From assembly GCA_902702965.1 (NCBI GenBank), contig CACRXP010000432.1, positions 292,324-356,323 on the forward strand: a stretch of 64,000 nt of DNA, read 5' to 3'. The notes under the pieces are model-generated. The model did no database searches. It saw nothing but the letters and a program-made list of their open reading frames with translations, and was not told the origin of the DNA. The translations under genes were made by a program, and so were the position numbers. The DNA comes from Spirometra erinaceieuropaei. Its lineage: Eukaryota; Platyhelminthes; Cestoda; Diphyllobothriidea; Diphyllobothriidae. Of this stretch, positions 12,380 to 25,207 are shown piece by piece (the first letter of the stretch is position 1; each line of letters opens with the position of its first letter).

Positions 12380-12900
12380 CACTAACACTTATCATCCCCA
12401 CGCCGCCCACATGACGAGGTCGATGGTTGTTCGACGTCAGACCTAAGGGAAGGGGTAAGTGAGTCTTTGAGTGATGTTCTTGGATTGAGTACACCCAGCA
12501 TCTTGATTAGGGATTTGTGGCGGAGAGAGGCGCAGAGAGCGCTTGCGTCAGGGTTTTCTAAGAGCATAACTCCAATTTCTGCCCCGGCCGTTGTTAGTAT
12601 CCGTTGGCGTAGGCCTTTAGAGATCCATGATGGTGTCCGGTAGACAACCTGAAATGCTTTCTTGGCATCGACTCGGTGGTTCGTATCGATTAATTGTGTG
12701 AGAATCGAACTAGAAATCGACCGGGTCTCACGTCAGTCTAGGCATGCGGGCATATGTTGACGCACCCTCTCTACCAGGCGTCTCGTTGTGCGGCCGATGG
12801 ATCCTGCCCCACAGGAGCAATTGGATTAATAAATGCACATTGGTGTAGCCTCCAACGGTAGTCTGTATTTATCCCCCAAACATAGGAGGGGAACGTTGTA
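12380..12900 (-). mobile_element. Penelope-like element fragment with GIY-YIG endonuclease, second subtype
   Basis: On the minus strand one frame reads LGDKYRLPLEATPMCIY, a stop, then SNCSCGAGSIGRTTRR. It continues through LVERVRQHMPACLD, SSSILTQLIDTNHRVDAKKA, FQVVYRTPSW and GLRQRILTTA to a C-terminus ending at 12382. The CSCGAxxIGRTTRR core is the GIY-YIG nuclease signature of a Penelope-like lineage different from the copies at 0.1 and 35.6 kb. Two premature stops and no reverse transcriptase core make it a dead fragment. Confidence 0.85.
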
Positions 12901-14600
12901 CGAACAAGCGTTTTCATAAGGTGACATACCATTAGGCCGGTCGATGCCAATTTACGTTAAACAGAAGTGCCGTGAAATATATTTATACTTTTGCTTCGAT
13001 TTGGATTAAGTTGATTTTCAGATCGAACTCGATATATTGTTGATTACCTCATGATTCTCAGTGTTTTCGCCTGATCATCCTTAAAGATACATTTTGAATT
13101 ACCCGTCTATTGGGAGCTTCAAAATAAGATAATTTTTGAAGGCACTTACCGAAGTATTGAGTATTCGGGCGCTTCCTTTCATGAAGATGTCCGTTTGGGT
13201 CGCATGCGAAGACTCACTCAAACACTTAACTTCATTTTCGAGAAAAATGACTGTCCCTAACGAAAGTCAGCATCGAATATGCCTTCGATCAATATGTAAA
13301 ACGTTCCTTAGTAATTTACCTCGTTAGGAATTGCATAATACTGCCCGCCGTTGACGGATCCTTATGCTATTTCCATTTTTCCACGCTGGGGCCAAATAAT
13401 CATTTGACACTTTTGGCGGTTTCTTTCACATTCCTAAACGATACATATATATGTCTACTGTAACCGCAAGAATATGCCTTTCTTTAATCACTGTGGGGAT
13501 TTGTACTGATTTGTTCGCTATTAGAATCCGTTCTTCGATTATGAATCCACGGTAGAGCGCCCATATAAAAACGGGATGCTTTGATAAAGCTATTAATACT
13601 GTGCTCTATTTTTCTGAATGAGGCATGTGCAGAAGTTAAGTTACACCGCAGGTAGTGTTTTATATGTTCAAAACCGGAAATGACCATTCGGTAATGGTCA
13701 TTTCTGCGACATCAGGTAGACTTTTCGAAACGACAAAACGGTTTCAGTCCATTCAAACGAAGGAATACTTAAATGCTTTATAAGTGCACTGTTTTTCACC
13801 ACATCGCACTGAACGGCTAATTTGACATTTACGAAGTGATAAAACGTCTGGTTTTCTTTTTGTTAACAGTTTGATCGCTATGGTTAACATTGAATATAAA
13901 TTCAATTTTCATGTTCGGCTTTATCTGTTTATTAAAACTCTTGAGGGTAAATTAATATCTTTCCGAAGAGAAAGTCGCTCATAGGCGGAACCGGAGTGTA
14001 GGACATGCATTATCATAGAAAATTGCCCGAATATATTCCAACGTCCATTTTCCCTTAAATTTTCCATAATTTTACCTGATATAATTAGGTAAACAATATT
14101 TCTACACAAGAAAAGGACATTCCATTGAAAGATGTGGATGTGCGAACAAAATGCTCAACGGCAAAGGCATCCAGAAATTTTCTCATCAGTTTTCGTTATC
14201 AGATTTCATAAACAGTTGACAGCATCAAAAGGACAGATGAATAATTATCTGCCAATAAATAGTACCATTTTAAAAATATCTTTTTATGACAAAACGTTTA
14301 GTTCGACTATTTTCTTTGTTTAAAAACGTCCGCTTTTTGAACACGAAAGGACTGGTGTTGAACCGAACGCCAGCAATCGTAAATTTGTTATTTAGCTGAC
14401 GCCCAAGAGCGAGCTGCAAACCGCGTTTGTGTTTTTCCGCAGAACACGTCTTTTTCCAATTTCACACCCAAAAGAAGAGTATAATTCGGTTTTAAAAGAG
14501 TGTCTAATTGTGAGTTTGTTAATACTGTTAAATGACCGTGCATGAAATGGCATGTACCTGCATTTACGAATATGGCTTGTAAAGTTAACAAGATTGCTCA
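12900..14600 (+). other. No gene recognised
   Basis: AT-rich, with open frames of at most about 70 codons and no shared copies I could see elsewhere in the window. Nothing here is supported as a gene. Confidence 0.5.
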
Positions 14601-14619
14601 AATCCACTGCTTAATTTTA

Positions 14620-15050
14620 TGAACCTCATATGGTCTTCTCTTAACACCGTAGAGAAATGCATGATTTTCCGTACGCGGAAAATATACAACTTGTAGTTTT
14701 GAAACCCTGAATCCAAGTGTAACAGCAGGTCGGGTTCAAAATTATTCGGGAAATTAGAAACGTTTCTTAAAACCGGATTTTACTCTCTTTTGAGTATGAA
14801 GTTGCAAAGAAGACGTGATTTTCTACCAAATAAGTAAAGGAATGAATATTTTTATGCATGTTTTCCATGAAACATAATTGAATTTTCAAGGGCATCGAAA
14901 TCAATGAGAAAAGTGCATGCTACTTAAGTAGTCACGTTTTGCAAAGTATAGGTCTTGCATGCAGCCGAAAATACTTTCTTTTGAAATCCGACATGCTGAG
15001 GTAACTGGATCATTATAGATTTTTGCTGCATCGCATGCATTTTTACAACA
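14620..15050 (+). repeat. Dispersed repeat (CATGAAATATAATT family)
   Basis: A tract built around a CATGAAATATAATT-like motif, then an AATGAGAAAA stretch and a GTGCAGTTTTTGCATGC-like motif, recurs at about 1960-2070, 32160-32290, 41930-42030 and 43100-43230. Frames are broken differently in each copy. Confidence 0.6.
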
Positions 15051-15069
15051 TCACTTAATTTATCTTTAG

Positions 15070-17330
15070 CACATTTAATTTATGTACCTAAGAGTAATTA
15101 TTCTAACCGTATTACCTATGCATCAGTTAGAATTGCTCTAAGGATCCTTCGCAATTTTGATAGACTTCCTTTTAACTTTTCGTGACGAAATGTAGTATTT
15201 TGAAGCTCGGAGTGTCAAGCGCGGCTGTCATATTTTAGTTACGAACACATAAGTGGACATATACGTTTCCAAACAGTTCGTTATATATGTCAGCTCTTTT
15301 TGTGACGAAATATGCATGCAGTTCTTTAGACGGTCGAGGCACTGAGATAAGGGATTCAGATAAAACAGAATGATGATTACGCGGTCATTTTAATGTATTT
15401 GCGTTTGACAGGCACCTTTCTTCATCATCATTTGTCCTCTTATTCCTTGTTTTTAACTCGCCGTTTCGCACATTTCTCGATGTTTTAAGACAGCCAACAA
15501 TGGTTGGACTATTCACAAATTCCTTCTTTCTAGTTTCTTTTTCAGTATTGTATTTGATAAATCGCAATCTTCAAGCACGGCTTCATCTGCATTACAATGC
15601 ACTTCTGCTGACACAATTACACAATCCTCGTGAAATCATTTTCTTATTGACATAAACTTAAGTTTGCATTTTCCTTTGCATGACCCTTAACACATTGATT
15701 TCGACGTGGTTTTTCTGTGGTTCAATTATGCACCCAATTTCAACTGTCACTTAGGCCTCTGATCATTAAGCTGATCCCTCTGTAATGCAGTAATTCTTTT
15801 AGGCATTTTGCATATTCATAAAGTTGCAACGACCTCTCAAAACACGGACAATGCTTTACTCAATTATTTTCCTAGTCAGCAATGTGGAGAACTATCAGCA
15901 ATCTTAAAATTGCACAAAAGATTGCAGCATATGTGGTACAAGTTCATTATCTCAATACATCTTAGCTTCATGAGATATAGTCATTCTGAAATAAATTAAC
16001 AGGGTGCTATTGCGTGAGCGTGCGTGTTATACGGGCGCAGTTTATTCTTCCCTGTGAGTGTACATGCAAAACGAGCCATTTATTGACTTGTGAGGAGCCC
16101 ACCGAATTATGTGGCTGCCTCAAGCCCACAACTGTTGTAAGCGTTCCGTCGCAGCTGCTGATGGAATGCAATAAATACACAACTAAAGCCCCTCAGTTAG
16201 CCAATTTTTGGGGTGCAACTGGGAATGACGTTCAGCCTGCAAACTGAATTCAGCAATACAGTTTGTTTGCTTTAACCATTCACACATGTCGTATGCTATA
16301 AGTTACTTTACGACCCGCCGGCTGATTCGGCTGTCTGGTGGACAAATTGACCAGTAGTATGCCATGTCCAAACAACTGCACGTGCTTTTTAAACTTGGCC
16401 TTTTACTAATCTAGCTCATATCTTGTTCTTCATTCAGTGAAGAAATGAGTTTTATCACCGTAAAAATACTCAGGGCCCAATGCATAATTAGATCACCTTG
16501 TACACCTTGTAGATCACATTGTACATGCTAAACACTTCAGTAAGGAGGCCATCGATTTTTCATGTGCTCAAACTCCGGCGGGCACATCAAAAACACCAGG
16601 GCCTTGCACGGTGCTTTTATAAGCTTAACCGTAACGGAACCTTATGTTTTTTCGATATTTTTGCGGAGTGGAACCTCCCGGTGAGCGTTAAACCCTTCTG
16701 TTCCACCACATATGTAGCATTAGGTTTACAACGATTGTATACTTGTGTGGCCAAACTAGTGCGCTAGCAAATGCCTGAGTTGATTGACCAACACCTTAAG
16801 TTGACGTTAGTTGCCTCCGACATGGGTGAAGAGCTAAGCGTTTGACAGCTATTCTAATGACACTGTTTTATTTAAATCCAACGGGAGAACCAACGAGTTC
16901 CCCTGGTGTCCTCACTCGCTAGTCAATAATTGATCTGGTCGATTGCCCGGTCATAGCATTCTTACCATTGTGGACGCGAACATTTGATACAACTTACTTC
17001 AATGAGTTTGCAAAAATCAGGCATTTAAGAACGTGTTGCTAAGCAAGTCAAGTGCGCGAACTGGATGTCATGTGATTTGAGACGACAGCCTTTGTCATTT
17101 TCTAAATGATATTACTATATTTTGATGGGATGACGCTAACCAATTGGGATATTGAACTCACACGTTCCGATGTGCCTTGCGACTCTCGCTCGAGCCGAAC
17201 GATATCGACGGCGCAAATGTAAGTAGACATATAGCAATCATCAAATGTTAAGTTCAGGCAGAAGAGAACAGCAATCGAAAGCGCGACTGTGCAGAGTACG
17301 TCTGCTTGTATGCCTTTCATGATGATTAAT
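15070..17330 (+). repeat. Extra copy of the upstream block, not followed by a gene
   Basis: About 15090-15990 aligns with 17795-18430 and partly with 37800-38230. About 16240-17110 aligns with 18430-19140. The block, including R1 at about 16500-16790, is thus repeated in tandem, but only the second copy leads to a gene promoter (copy 2). About 16000-16195 is unique to this copy and slightly GC-richer, which suggests a small insertion of unknown type. Confidence 0.65.
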
Positions 17331-17779
17331 CAGGGGATATGCGGTGAAATGTCACTTAGTCACATAATCCGAGTAATTCAAAAATTTCCAAGATGTTTAC
17401 GCTGAGGTTCATGTTATTTAAAAATTACAAACTAATTAGTGTCACCCGCTTATGTTTTGGGTATTTACAAAACACTAATGGGATGTAATATAACTTTCAT
17501 GTAAACTAAGGCCTTATACGTCAGGCGAAATTGATGCTGTTTTCAATTAAATGGCTTTCTTGATTTCGCTACATGTTTTTGACGGAAAGTAAGTTTCAAG
17601 CGCCAGCTCCATGCTATAACAGGTACCTGCGAACATCCAAATGAGATCGGATAACTGGGAGTCTAAAGGAGTTTATACGCAGACTAGCTGCTGTGGTAAA
17701 TGCGAGGACATCATGAATTTCAGGACGCACATCCAATTTCTCACAATTAAGCAGGTCTGTATATAATCTCCTGAGGTAT

Positions 17780-19990
17780 ATTTGTGCTCAAGAGTAGATA
17801 TTTTAACCTCATCACCCTTGCATAATTAAGATAAAGTCAACAGATCCTTCACAATTTTAATAGACCTCCTGTGAAGTTTTCGGAAGGACCTGTAGTTTTT
17901 CAAGCCCAGAGTGTCACGTATCGCCGTCATATTTCAGTTTCCAACACATAACTCGGCGTATACGTTCCCAAAAAACGCATTGTCTGTGTGAGCTCATTTA
18001 ATGACCAAATATGTTGTTTTTGGACGCTTAAGGCACTTAGGAGAGTGTTTGATATAAGCCATTTAGGTGATTGTGCGGCTATTTTAATTCATTTGCCATT
18101 GACATACAATTTTTGCCATTGTCAGTTAACCTGTTATTCTTCGTTTTTAACTCGCAGCTTCGCATATTTCTTGAGGTTGGACCATTAACAAAGTCCGACT
18201 TTTTACGTTCCTTTTTCATGTTTGTATTTGCTTGATGGCCATCTGCAAGCACGGCTTCCTCTGCATTAAAATGCACATCGGCTGACCCGCTTATACAATA
18301 GGCCCTTAACACATGCATTTCGGCAAAGTTTATCCGGGTTTTGATTGCACTTCCAATTGCAACTGTCAAGTACGCCTGTGGTCGGTTACTTGATCTGCAT
18401 TTCTGGCATTGCATTCGGATGTCTGGTGCACACACTGACCTGTAGTATGCCTCACATTTCCGAACAACTGCACAAGACTTTTTAAACTTGACCTATGTTA
18501 AGCTAGCTCGTATTCTTTTCTTTACTCAAGGAAGAAATATGCTTTATCTCCAAGACAATGTTCACAGTCCGATGTTTAATTACTTCGGTTTGAGTGACAT
18601 TATACACGCTCAAACGCCAGAAAACGCATTAATAAACACCAGGGTGTTGCACAATGCTTTTGAATCTTAACCGTAATGGAACCTTTTGTATGTTTGATGT
18701 TTTTGGCTGAGTGGAATCTCCTGGCGAGCGCTAAAGCCTTCCGTCTCACCACAAATGTCGCACTAGGTTTACACCTTTTGTACGCTTGAGTAGCTAAAGG
18801 CGTGTTCTAGTAAATTCTTTACTTGATTGAGCAACACCCTAGGAAAACCTAAGTTGCCTCCGACATAATTCAACAGGTAAGCGTTTGACAGCTATCGTAA
18901 TGACACGGTTTTATTTAAATCAAACGTTAGAGCAAACGTTTTCCTCAGGTGTTCTCACATGCTACTCAGTAATTGATTTAATTGTTTGCCTGGCCATAGC
19001 ATTCTTTCCATTGCGACTGCGGCCATTCGATAAAACTAGCACAAATGAGTTTGAAATCTTCAGACATTTACAGAAGTATTTTTATGCAAACAAAATGTTG
19101 CTACTGGATATCATGTGATTCAATATAACAGCTTTTGTCATTTTCTAATTTGGATCGACTGCCTAGCATAAGGACCGCAAGGCACAGGAAACGTTTGTTT
19201 ATGCAGAGAACCATTACTGACAAGGGCAAGTACGATCCAAATGGGCGATCCTGTCGTATTGGTCCTTAACAGATACCCATACCCGACAGCAGATAATTGG
19301 ACATTTTAGCGTTCGGATAATTTGTTTAACATACAGCGAGAATTTTGACACGGTTTTTAATGCAAATAGTTGTTTATTATTAGCTTGTCACTACGTCCAC
19401 TGGAAATTTAGCAGGTCATACTTGGTAAGGCAAGATGCGATGTCGCACATCAAGTCCGTCCGTGTATATAAAGACGTGTATTGTTGACAGCTCTCGGTGT
19501 CTGTCACTGATGTAGAAGTAATATTATGAGTCGGTCTTTAAGGATGCCAAAATAAATCTTTCTATGTTGTCTTAATGAAGCCTTTCTTTCTTGCACTGCT
19601 CGATTGCCAAATGCTCCAAGGTTGAGCGTTTATAAAGCGACAACATACCTATGACGTGCCTTGTTGGTTGTTTAAGAACACGAATAAAGTCAACCAGTAT
19701 TATGCACGGCCATCAAGAAGACGAGGGGCCGTAAGTGAACAGATATTGTCCATCAGATGCATCCCCAGAAAACGTCGATAACAAATTGTTTCTTTCGTTT
19801 ATCCGAGGCTTCGTGCATAGGATCTTTTAGGAAAGCTAAGGAAGCCAGCTCCAAATTTTGACACGAACAGATTCCCATGGTCGAGGCCTTCTTAAGAAAA
19901 ATGCGAATCATGCGTGGTATCCTGAAAGCAGAGGGTGGCCTATTCTGCCAATGGCATTTATTGCAATCTCCAATTAATTTGGTTTAGTGC
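17780..19990 (+). repeat. Upstream flanking block of gene copy 2
   Basis: Collinear with 15070-17110 in its left part and with 2440-3557 in its right part. An R1 relic is at about 18590-18830. No supported gene. Confidence 0.7.
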
Positions 19991-19995
19991 TGGCA

Positions 19996-20026
19996 GCGCC
20001 GTCTGGCGCATTTCGTGTAGTATAAA
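19996..20026 (+). promoter_or_regulatory. Core promoter of gene copy 2: palindrome plus TATA box
   Basis: GCGCCGTCTGGCGC (19996-20009) has perfect 5-bp arms. TATAAA is at 20021-20026. The spacer is 11 nt, and the ATG is 54 nt from the start of the TATA box. Confidence 0.75.
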
Positions 20027-20074
20027 CAGATGCTGGAAAACGCTTTTTTTCGGAGACCACGCTTTTGCAAATCA

Positions 20075-21822
20075 ATGGAACTGTTGTCGACATTAATATT
20101 TGTATTTTGGCACGTAATATGCTCCCACGGCTGCATACACTCTAAAGGTAATGGTGTGCCACTCTTTACTGTTTATGCAAAATACGTGGTAATCTAGAAT
20201 CTTGATTAATTTCCATCCATTAAAGAAAGCAAATAAACTTAAATTTCATAACAGTCATCTGAAGAGAATTTTCGTTTAAAGAATATAGGGGAACAGAATG
20301 AGGATTTTATTTTACTCCCAGGTAGAGGTCTTACCCAAAGATGGGCAAACATATGTTTGTAGTTCGCCAGGCTAGGACATTTTTATAAAGTACTTGATAA
20401 TTCGATAATGTTTTAAAGCATTTTTCGCAAAAAATAAAATAATTCCAGTTTTTTTAAATACATATTCGTTCCTGATAAAACGGTTTGGCATACCACTTAA
20501 AGTCATAGCAAGTGGCTAGGTCCTTCACAACAAATGTTGTTTAAACGTTTCTAATTTCGTTTCAATGCCGTGCACTGCTATTTGTGCGAATGATGTTTAT
20601 TTAACTTGATTTATGAATATGCTTCTGCTGTGGTAATTGGAAATGACGCTAACTTCTGAGTCACTCATGCCATTGCTTCTTTTCTCATTTCGAGATATTG
20701 ACAACACTGCTCTATATTTCAATATCTAGAAGAAAAAAACGAATACTTTTTTCACTATGTGATTATTTCCTAGCATACATCTTTGAAAATATCATGATGA
20801 CCACGGCCGTTTCCTCGTTTTAGTGTTAACCTGTAGATGACAACGTGGGATTTATTGTTAAAATATTAATTCACCGTTTTTTGTAGAGAAAATGAAATGT
20901 AAAAACGATGGCATAGACCATTTTTATCTACTTCAACGAATTCCGTCAGGCATTTGGAGTATACATCATACTCCAAACACCTACACTCGAATGCGCCTGC
21001 AAGTGTCGGACGATCGTTTCATTTTTGGATGCTATCGGTTAAATAGTCATCCGAGTTTTAATATGACAGTAGCGTGTAAAGTTTACTTTCCGTATATAAG
21101 ATATTCTTTGGTGCATTCGGTATGTTTACATAAATAAACATAAATGTAGACTGCAAGTTCATTAGTTTTTACTATCTGTTTCACAATTTGTTGGCAAAAG
21201 ATTGAATTTAGAGGACATAGGGAGATGTTTCTATGTTATGTAGCTTCTTTAGTAAAATGTCGCATCCGCTTTCAAAATTTTTTTTTCCTTTTCTATTAAG
21301 ACAGAATTGTAGTTATTTTAAATGCTCTAACTTGTGAAATTATAACTTAACGTGATTCTGCAAATTCCTTGAATATACTCCAATTTCATTGACAGCAAAG
21401 CTTTGTGCAGCTCAATGCTTAACCATATGCAATGTGCTTAGAATTTAGAAGGCTGTTCGCTGACATCCAACGAGCCCCTCAAGGAAGAAAAAGCCCTGGA
21501 AATTCAGGTTAAGAGCATCAATGCTCTGGCTATATTTGAGTACCGCGCAGAATGCGGCGTCATTTGGAACAAATTCCGTTTGCGTCTTGTTGATGTCAAC
21601 TTTTACGATCTGGAAGCGGCTGTCTACCATGCACTTTCAACAAGAACAGGAGAGCCTTTAAATGCTTGCTCAAATAACTCCATATTACGCCTTCCAACGT
21701 ACACAAGATTAGCCTTCCGTAGTAGGCCATGGCCTAGTTGTTCTCGTGAAGGTCTGCGTGACATCGTATCCCACACAAACCGTTTAACCTGCTTAGAAAT
21801 AGAGACATGGTTGCAAATGTAA
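20075..21822 (+). CDS. Secreted cysteine-containing protein, tandem family copy 2 (3 exons)
   Basis: Exons are 20075-20147, 20887-21119 and 21442-21822, giving 228 residues. The signal peptide is MELLSTLIFVFWHVICSHG, followed by C20. Donors are G|GTAATG and G|GTATGT; acceptors are TTGTAG and GCTTAG. Exon 2 keeps three cysteines and the FNMT sequon, but the middle is the most divergent of the family (DDRFIFGCYR where others have KPTIVGCHR). Exon 3 has five cysteines, with the third one residue later than in copy 1 (C178, LNACSNNS), and a sequon at N180. It ends ETWLQM. An in-frame ATG at 20030 lies only 9 nt from the TATA box and is unlikely to be used. All frames are open. Function unknown; presumed exported. 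Confidence 0.85.
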
Positions 21823-21843
21823 TATTGGATGTTCAATACGTAG

Positions 21844-21849
21844 CAATAC
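21844..21849 (+). promoter_or_regulatory. Putative variant poly(A) signal AATACA, copy 2
   Basis: AATACA lies 22 nt after the stop within AGCAATACACGTTTG, which is nearly identical downstream of copies 3 and 4. Confidence 0.45.
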
Positions 21850-23700
21850 ACGTTTGATGTCACTTCATTCACTCCTATGATAAATGTATGCCCGAACAGG
21901 GTTTTTTATGGAATTTAACTTTGAAAGTGATTTGGATTCAACGGCTTATGTGGTTACGTATGATAAATAGTTTCGATTTGCAAACAACTTCTGCATGCAG
22001 AAATGTACGCTTGTAAGAAAAAGGCAAGCGCACGTGATCCCTTTTTATGCGTGATTAAACGGAATTGAGCATCCTGAGAATGTGGTAAGGCATACAGATT
22101 GAGTTTTGTAAATTATTAATGACTAAGTTGTGAGTCTGCCCAGTACTCTCGTGGGTAGGTTGCCGTATCTGCAGCATCTATAGAGGGATAAAGGAAGTGC
22201 CGTTGTGTTTGAGATTTTGAGACACACTTTTGAGTGCTTAATTTTAAGTGGAAATCCTCATTGCGCCATATGTTTCATTAATTGGATGACGGTTTTCTCC
22301 GTTGAAATATAGTTAATTATGTAGCATTTAGAATTATTTTATGAACATTGACTTTTGTGCATATGTTCTTGTTAACATGGACAACCAGGTTACATTTTTA
22401 CGCGCATCGTATTAGTGAATTCAATTCAACAATATGATATTAATTTTTTATCGAAGTGATTTTGTTTGCGGTAGCATTTAACTCTTAGTTCAGTAGATTC
22501 TGTACGTCAATCACATGCAGTTAAGGTAACAGCAAAAGTTATATTTTAAGTGCAAACGAATTTCATCGCAGGTTTTCAATGTTTTACTCAGAAGGAAAAC
22601 TAGCCCAATATTCGTGTACGCATGATATTCATAAGTGATTTTGATGTACTTCCAAGAAAACCCTAGTCAATGAGAGTTGATATGATGATAAGGAATTTTT
22701 TTCTCAAGATGATGGGGTACGATGAATACTCTTCGATATGAGAATGTAAGAACAACACTAAAATGAGGTTACGCAATACGGCAGTTACTAAAATTAGGGC
22801 TGGGTGGAAACTGTGCAAATTATGACGCAAGCATGTCAAAATTGCAGTGGCCCGTTTATATCGCACCAGTCGAAATGGATGTTGATTATTTGGAGTTCAT
22901 CAAGACACCACAGCGTGCTCAGCTTACGCACATAATGACCACCTGTGTCTGCTCTACGTGGACGACTGTTGCAAACCTCATTGCAAACTGATTGGACAGT
23001 GCTAGTAGACGTTCCGCCACTCGGCACCACAGACACAACCGATGGTTCTGGACATCCACTTTGCAAATGCTATCCAAGGCAAGCTATGACGACCTGGATG
23101 TCTGTGGCCATGGCTGCTCAATCAACAACGCCAACAGCGTCGATCCTTACATGCTTGCCTCCCTTTCAAGTCTTAGCCAGGGGGCTGTTTGACAAAAATC
23201 ATGTCTACAAAGTCTAACAATTACTCTGTTTTTTAGAAAACGTTTATGAACCGCTTATTTCTGCTCCTGTTTTTTTGCAATCATCTGCAGGGCATGTGGC
23301 TTTTTAATGCTGCGCCAAATGTCAGAATATTTTCCACTGTATTTCTGCGCATGGGACTCTGTATTGGCTGGATATGTCGATATTCAGTCCCTCAACGATA
23401 AGATCCGTTTCCCGTCGATCGTATTTCATATATATAGTTGAGCAATGTCACATTCTGTGTTTTTTCCGCATGGTTGAAGTAGAATTCGAACAATCTCACT
23501 GGGAGTTGATCCATCAGCGGTGTATGTGTTTGATTGTATGACGTATGTTTGTTCCTGTGGGAGACAGCTTGTGTTTTATACAGTTGTAAAGATAGGAATA
23601 ACGACTTCATTACCAAAGGGAAAAGGATTTTGTCCAGTTAAATCTTCCGGACACGGATGTCTATGAGGCAGTAAGGAGTTGTTATACTTTTAAATATTCA
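21850..23700 (+). repeat. 3' flanking blocks of unit 2
   Basis: Collinear with 27330-29400 (unit 3). The block around 22870 reads MDVDYLEF like the unit 3 copy, but about 170 bp is missing from the middle compared with 28490-28660. The open frames that remain (for example 22945-23217) do not match the unit 3 frame. No gene is supported. Confidence 0.65.
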
Positions 23701-24540
23701 TCAGATTACCATGTGAATAAAAACTACGATGTCAGCGACGCATAAAATAATCCAAGCAAATGAAAATAATTATACGGTATAAGTGGCATTTTCGTCAGTC
23801 GTGGACGATTTTTTTAAAATGTCTGTGCACTTTTGTAGACTCCGGCGATGTTCGATAATTTTTCGTAAAATAAGACATTTTGGTGAGAGTGTGTTTGAAA
23901 GGTGCTTGTATTAAAATTTATTGAGCAAAATACTGCATGACATCAAAAAACAATTTTCCTAATTTACACGTAAAGGCTAAAGTCTTAAGCATCGCGCACA
24001 TAACATTACATAAGAATACGCAGACTCGGGGACGATGGTTATAAAAAGGAGTGATATATTTTTTCGGCGCGAAGAATATTGGCGGATGCACACTTATTGT
24101 TAACATGTGGACAAATGAACATTTCAAAACGTATGGGCATGCTTTATCTTTGGTAATGGAAAAAATTGCAGGATCATGCTGCCATGAATTTTCGCACAAC
24201 AAATCAGGCAGATTTTAATGAGGATTATTGTGTCTTCTACAATGCTATTAGACAATGATTAAACTTACACAATCATTGGGTAGCAGATAAAATATACTTC
24301 AGTTTGTCAAGTACTTTTTAGAATGGACAACGTAAGTCCTGCCCTCCTAGGCAAGTGGAAATTTATAGTTACGAAATCGTAAAATTAAACTAGGTTTTAG
24401 AGCCGGCTCCGATCGGATTCTGACCAATTGGTCTCGGATGATTTTTATTCCTAAGCAAGTGCTTTACGGTGGATACGCAGAGGTTGACGATAAATATCAC
24501 TGTATAAATAGATGGCAGAATGACACTTGGGCACGACAGA
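23700..24540 (+). other. No gene recognised
   Basis: AT-rich spacer between units 2 and 3. A 94-codon minus-strand frame (23918-24202) has no family resemblance and no copy elsewhere, and I do not call it. Confidence 0.5.
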
Positions 24541-24549
24541 GAAACTTGT

Positions 24550-25128
24550 CAATTGTTTAATTCTACCGTATTAGATTCTAAACTATTGTAGACTTCGGTG
24601 GCCAAAAAGTGCTCTATCGAATTCCTTAGTTGAGTAATCAACGCGCTAAGATGTTGACAGCCAACATAGTCTGCCGCTGACTTAGCTGTTAAATTACAAG
24701 TCGACTTCAAGAATGCAAGAAGGTAATAAAGGCTTTCTTTCTTGCATTCCTCCATTTGTGAATGGTCGGAGGTTGAGCAATTATAAAGCAACAACTTATC
24801 CGTGATGCGACTTGGTAGAAGTTTAAGAAAACAGATAAAGGACATCAGAACAATGCACGATCTTTAAGATCATGAAGAGCCGTAAGTGAACATATATTGT
24901 TCATCAGGTTTATACTCAAAAACGTCGACATCAAACTGGCTTTCTCGTTTATCCGAGGCTTCGTGCGCAGGATTTTTTAGGAAGGCTATTAAAGCTAGCT
25001 CCATATTTGGACACTTTAGGACTCTCATAGGCACGGTCTACTACAGCATTCTGCGAGTCATGCTTCGTATTCTGCAAGCAGGAGGCGACTTGGTCTGCCA
25101 ACGACATTTATTTGTCTTGACTTTGGCA
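24550..25128 (+). repeat. Shortened upstream block of gene copy 3
   Basis: Matches the right-hand part of the upstream block (about 3150-3557), preceded by an R1 tail at about 24590-24650. The middle of the block is missing, so unit 3 has the shortest 5' flank and starts only about 3.4 kb after the end of gene copy 2. Confidence 0.65.
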
Positions 25129-25159
25129 GCGCCGCCTAGCGCATTTTGCGTACTATAAA
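25129..25159 (+). promoter_or_regulatory. Core promoter of gene copy 3: imperfect palindrome plus TATA box
   Basis: GCGCCGCCTAGCGC (25129-25142) has one mismatch in the arms. TATAAA is at 25154-25159, again after 11 nt, and the ATG is 54 nt from the start of the TATA box. Confidence 0.7.
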
Positions 25160-25207
25160 CACGAGCAGAAAGAGGCTCTTCTTCGGCAACAACGCTTTTG
25201 CAAATAA

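Noticed and set aside
16014..16247. 77-codon plus-strand frame (CGCLKPTTVV)
   Set aside because: It sits in a GC-richer stretch unique to one repeat copy, and its right part runs into repeat sequence shared with 37.4 and 39.5 kb. No motif.
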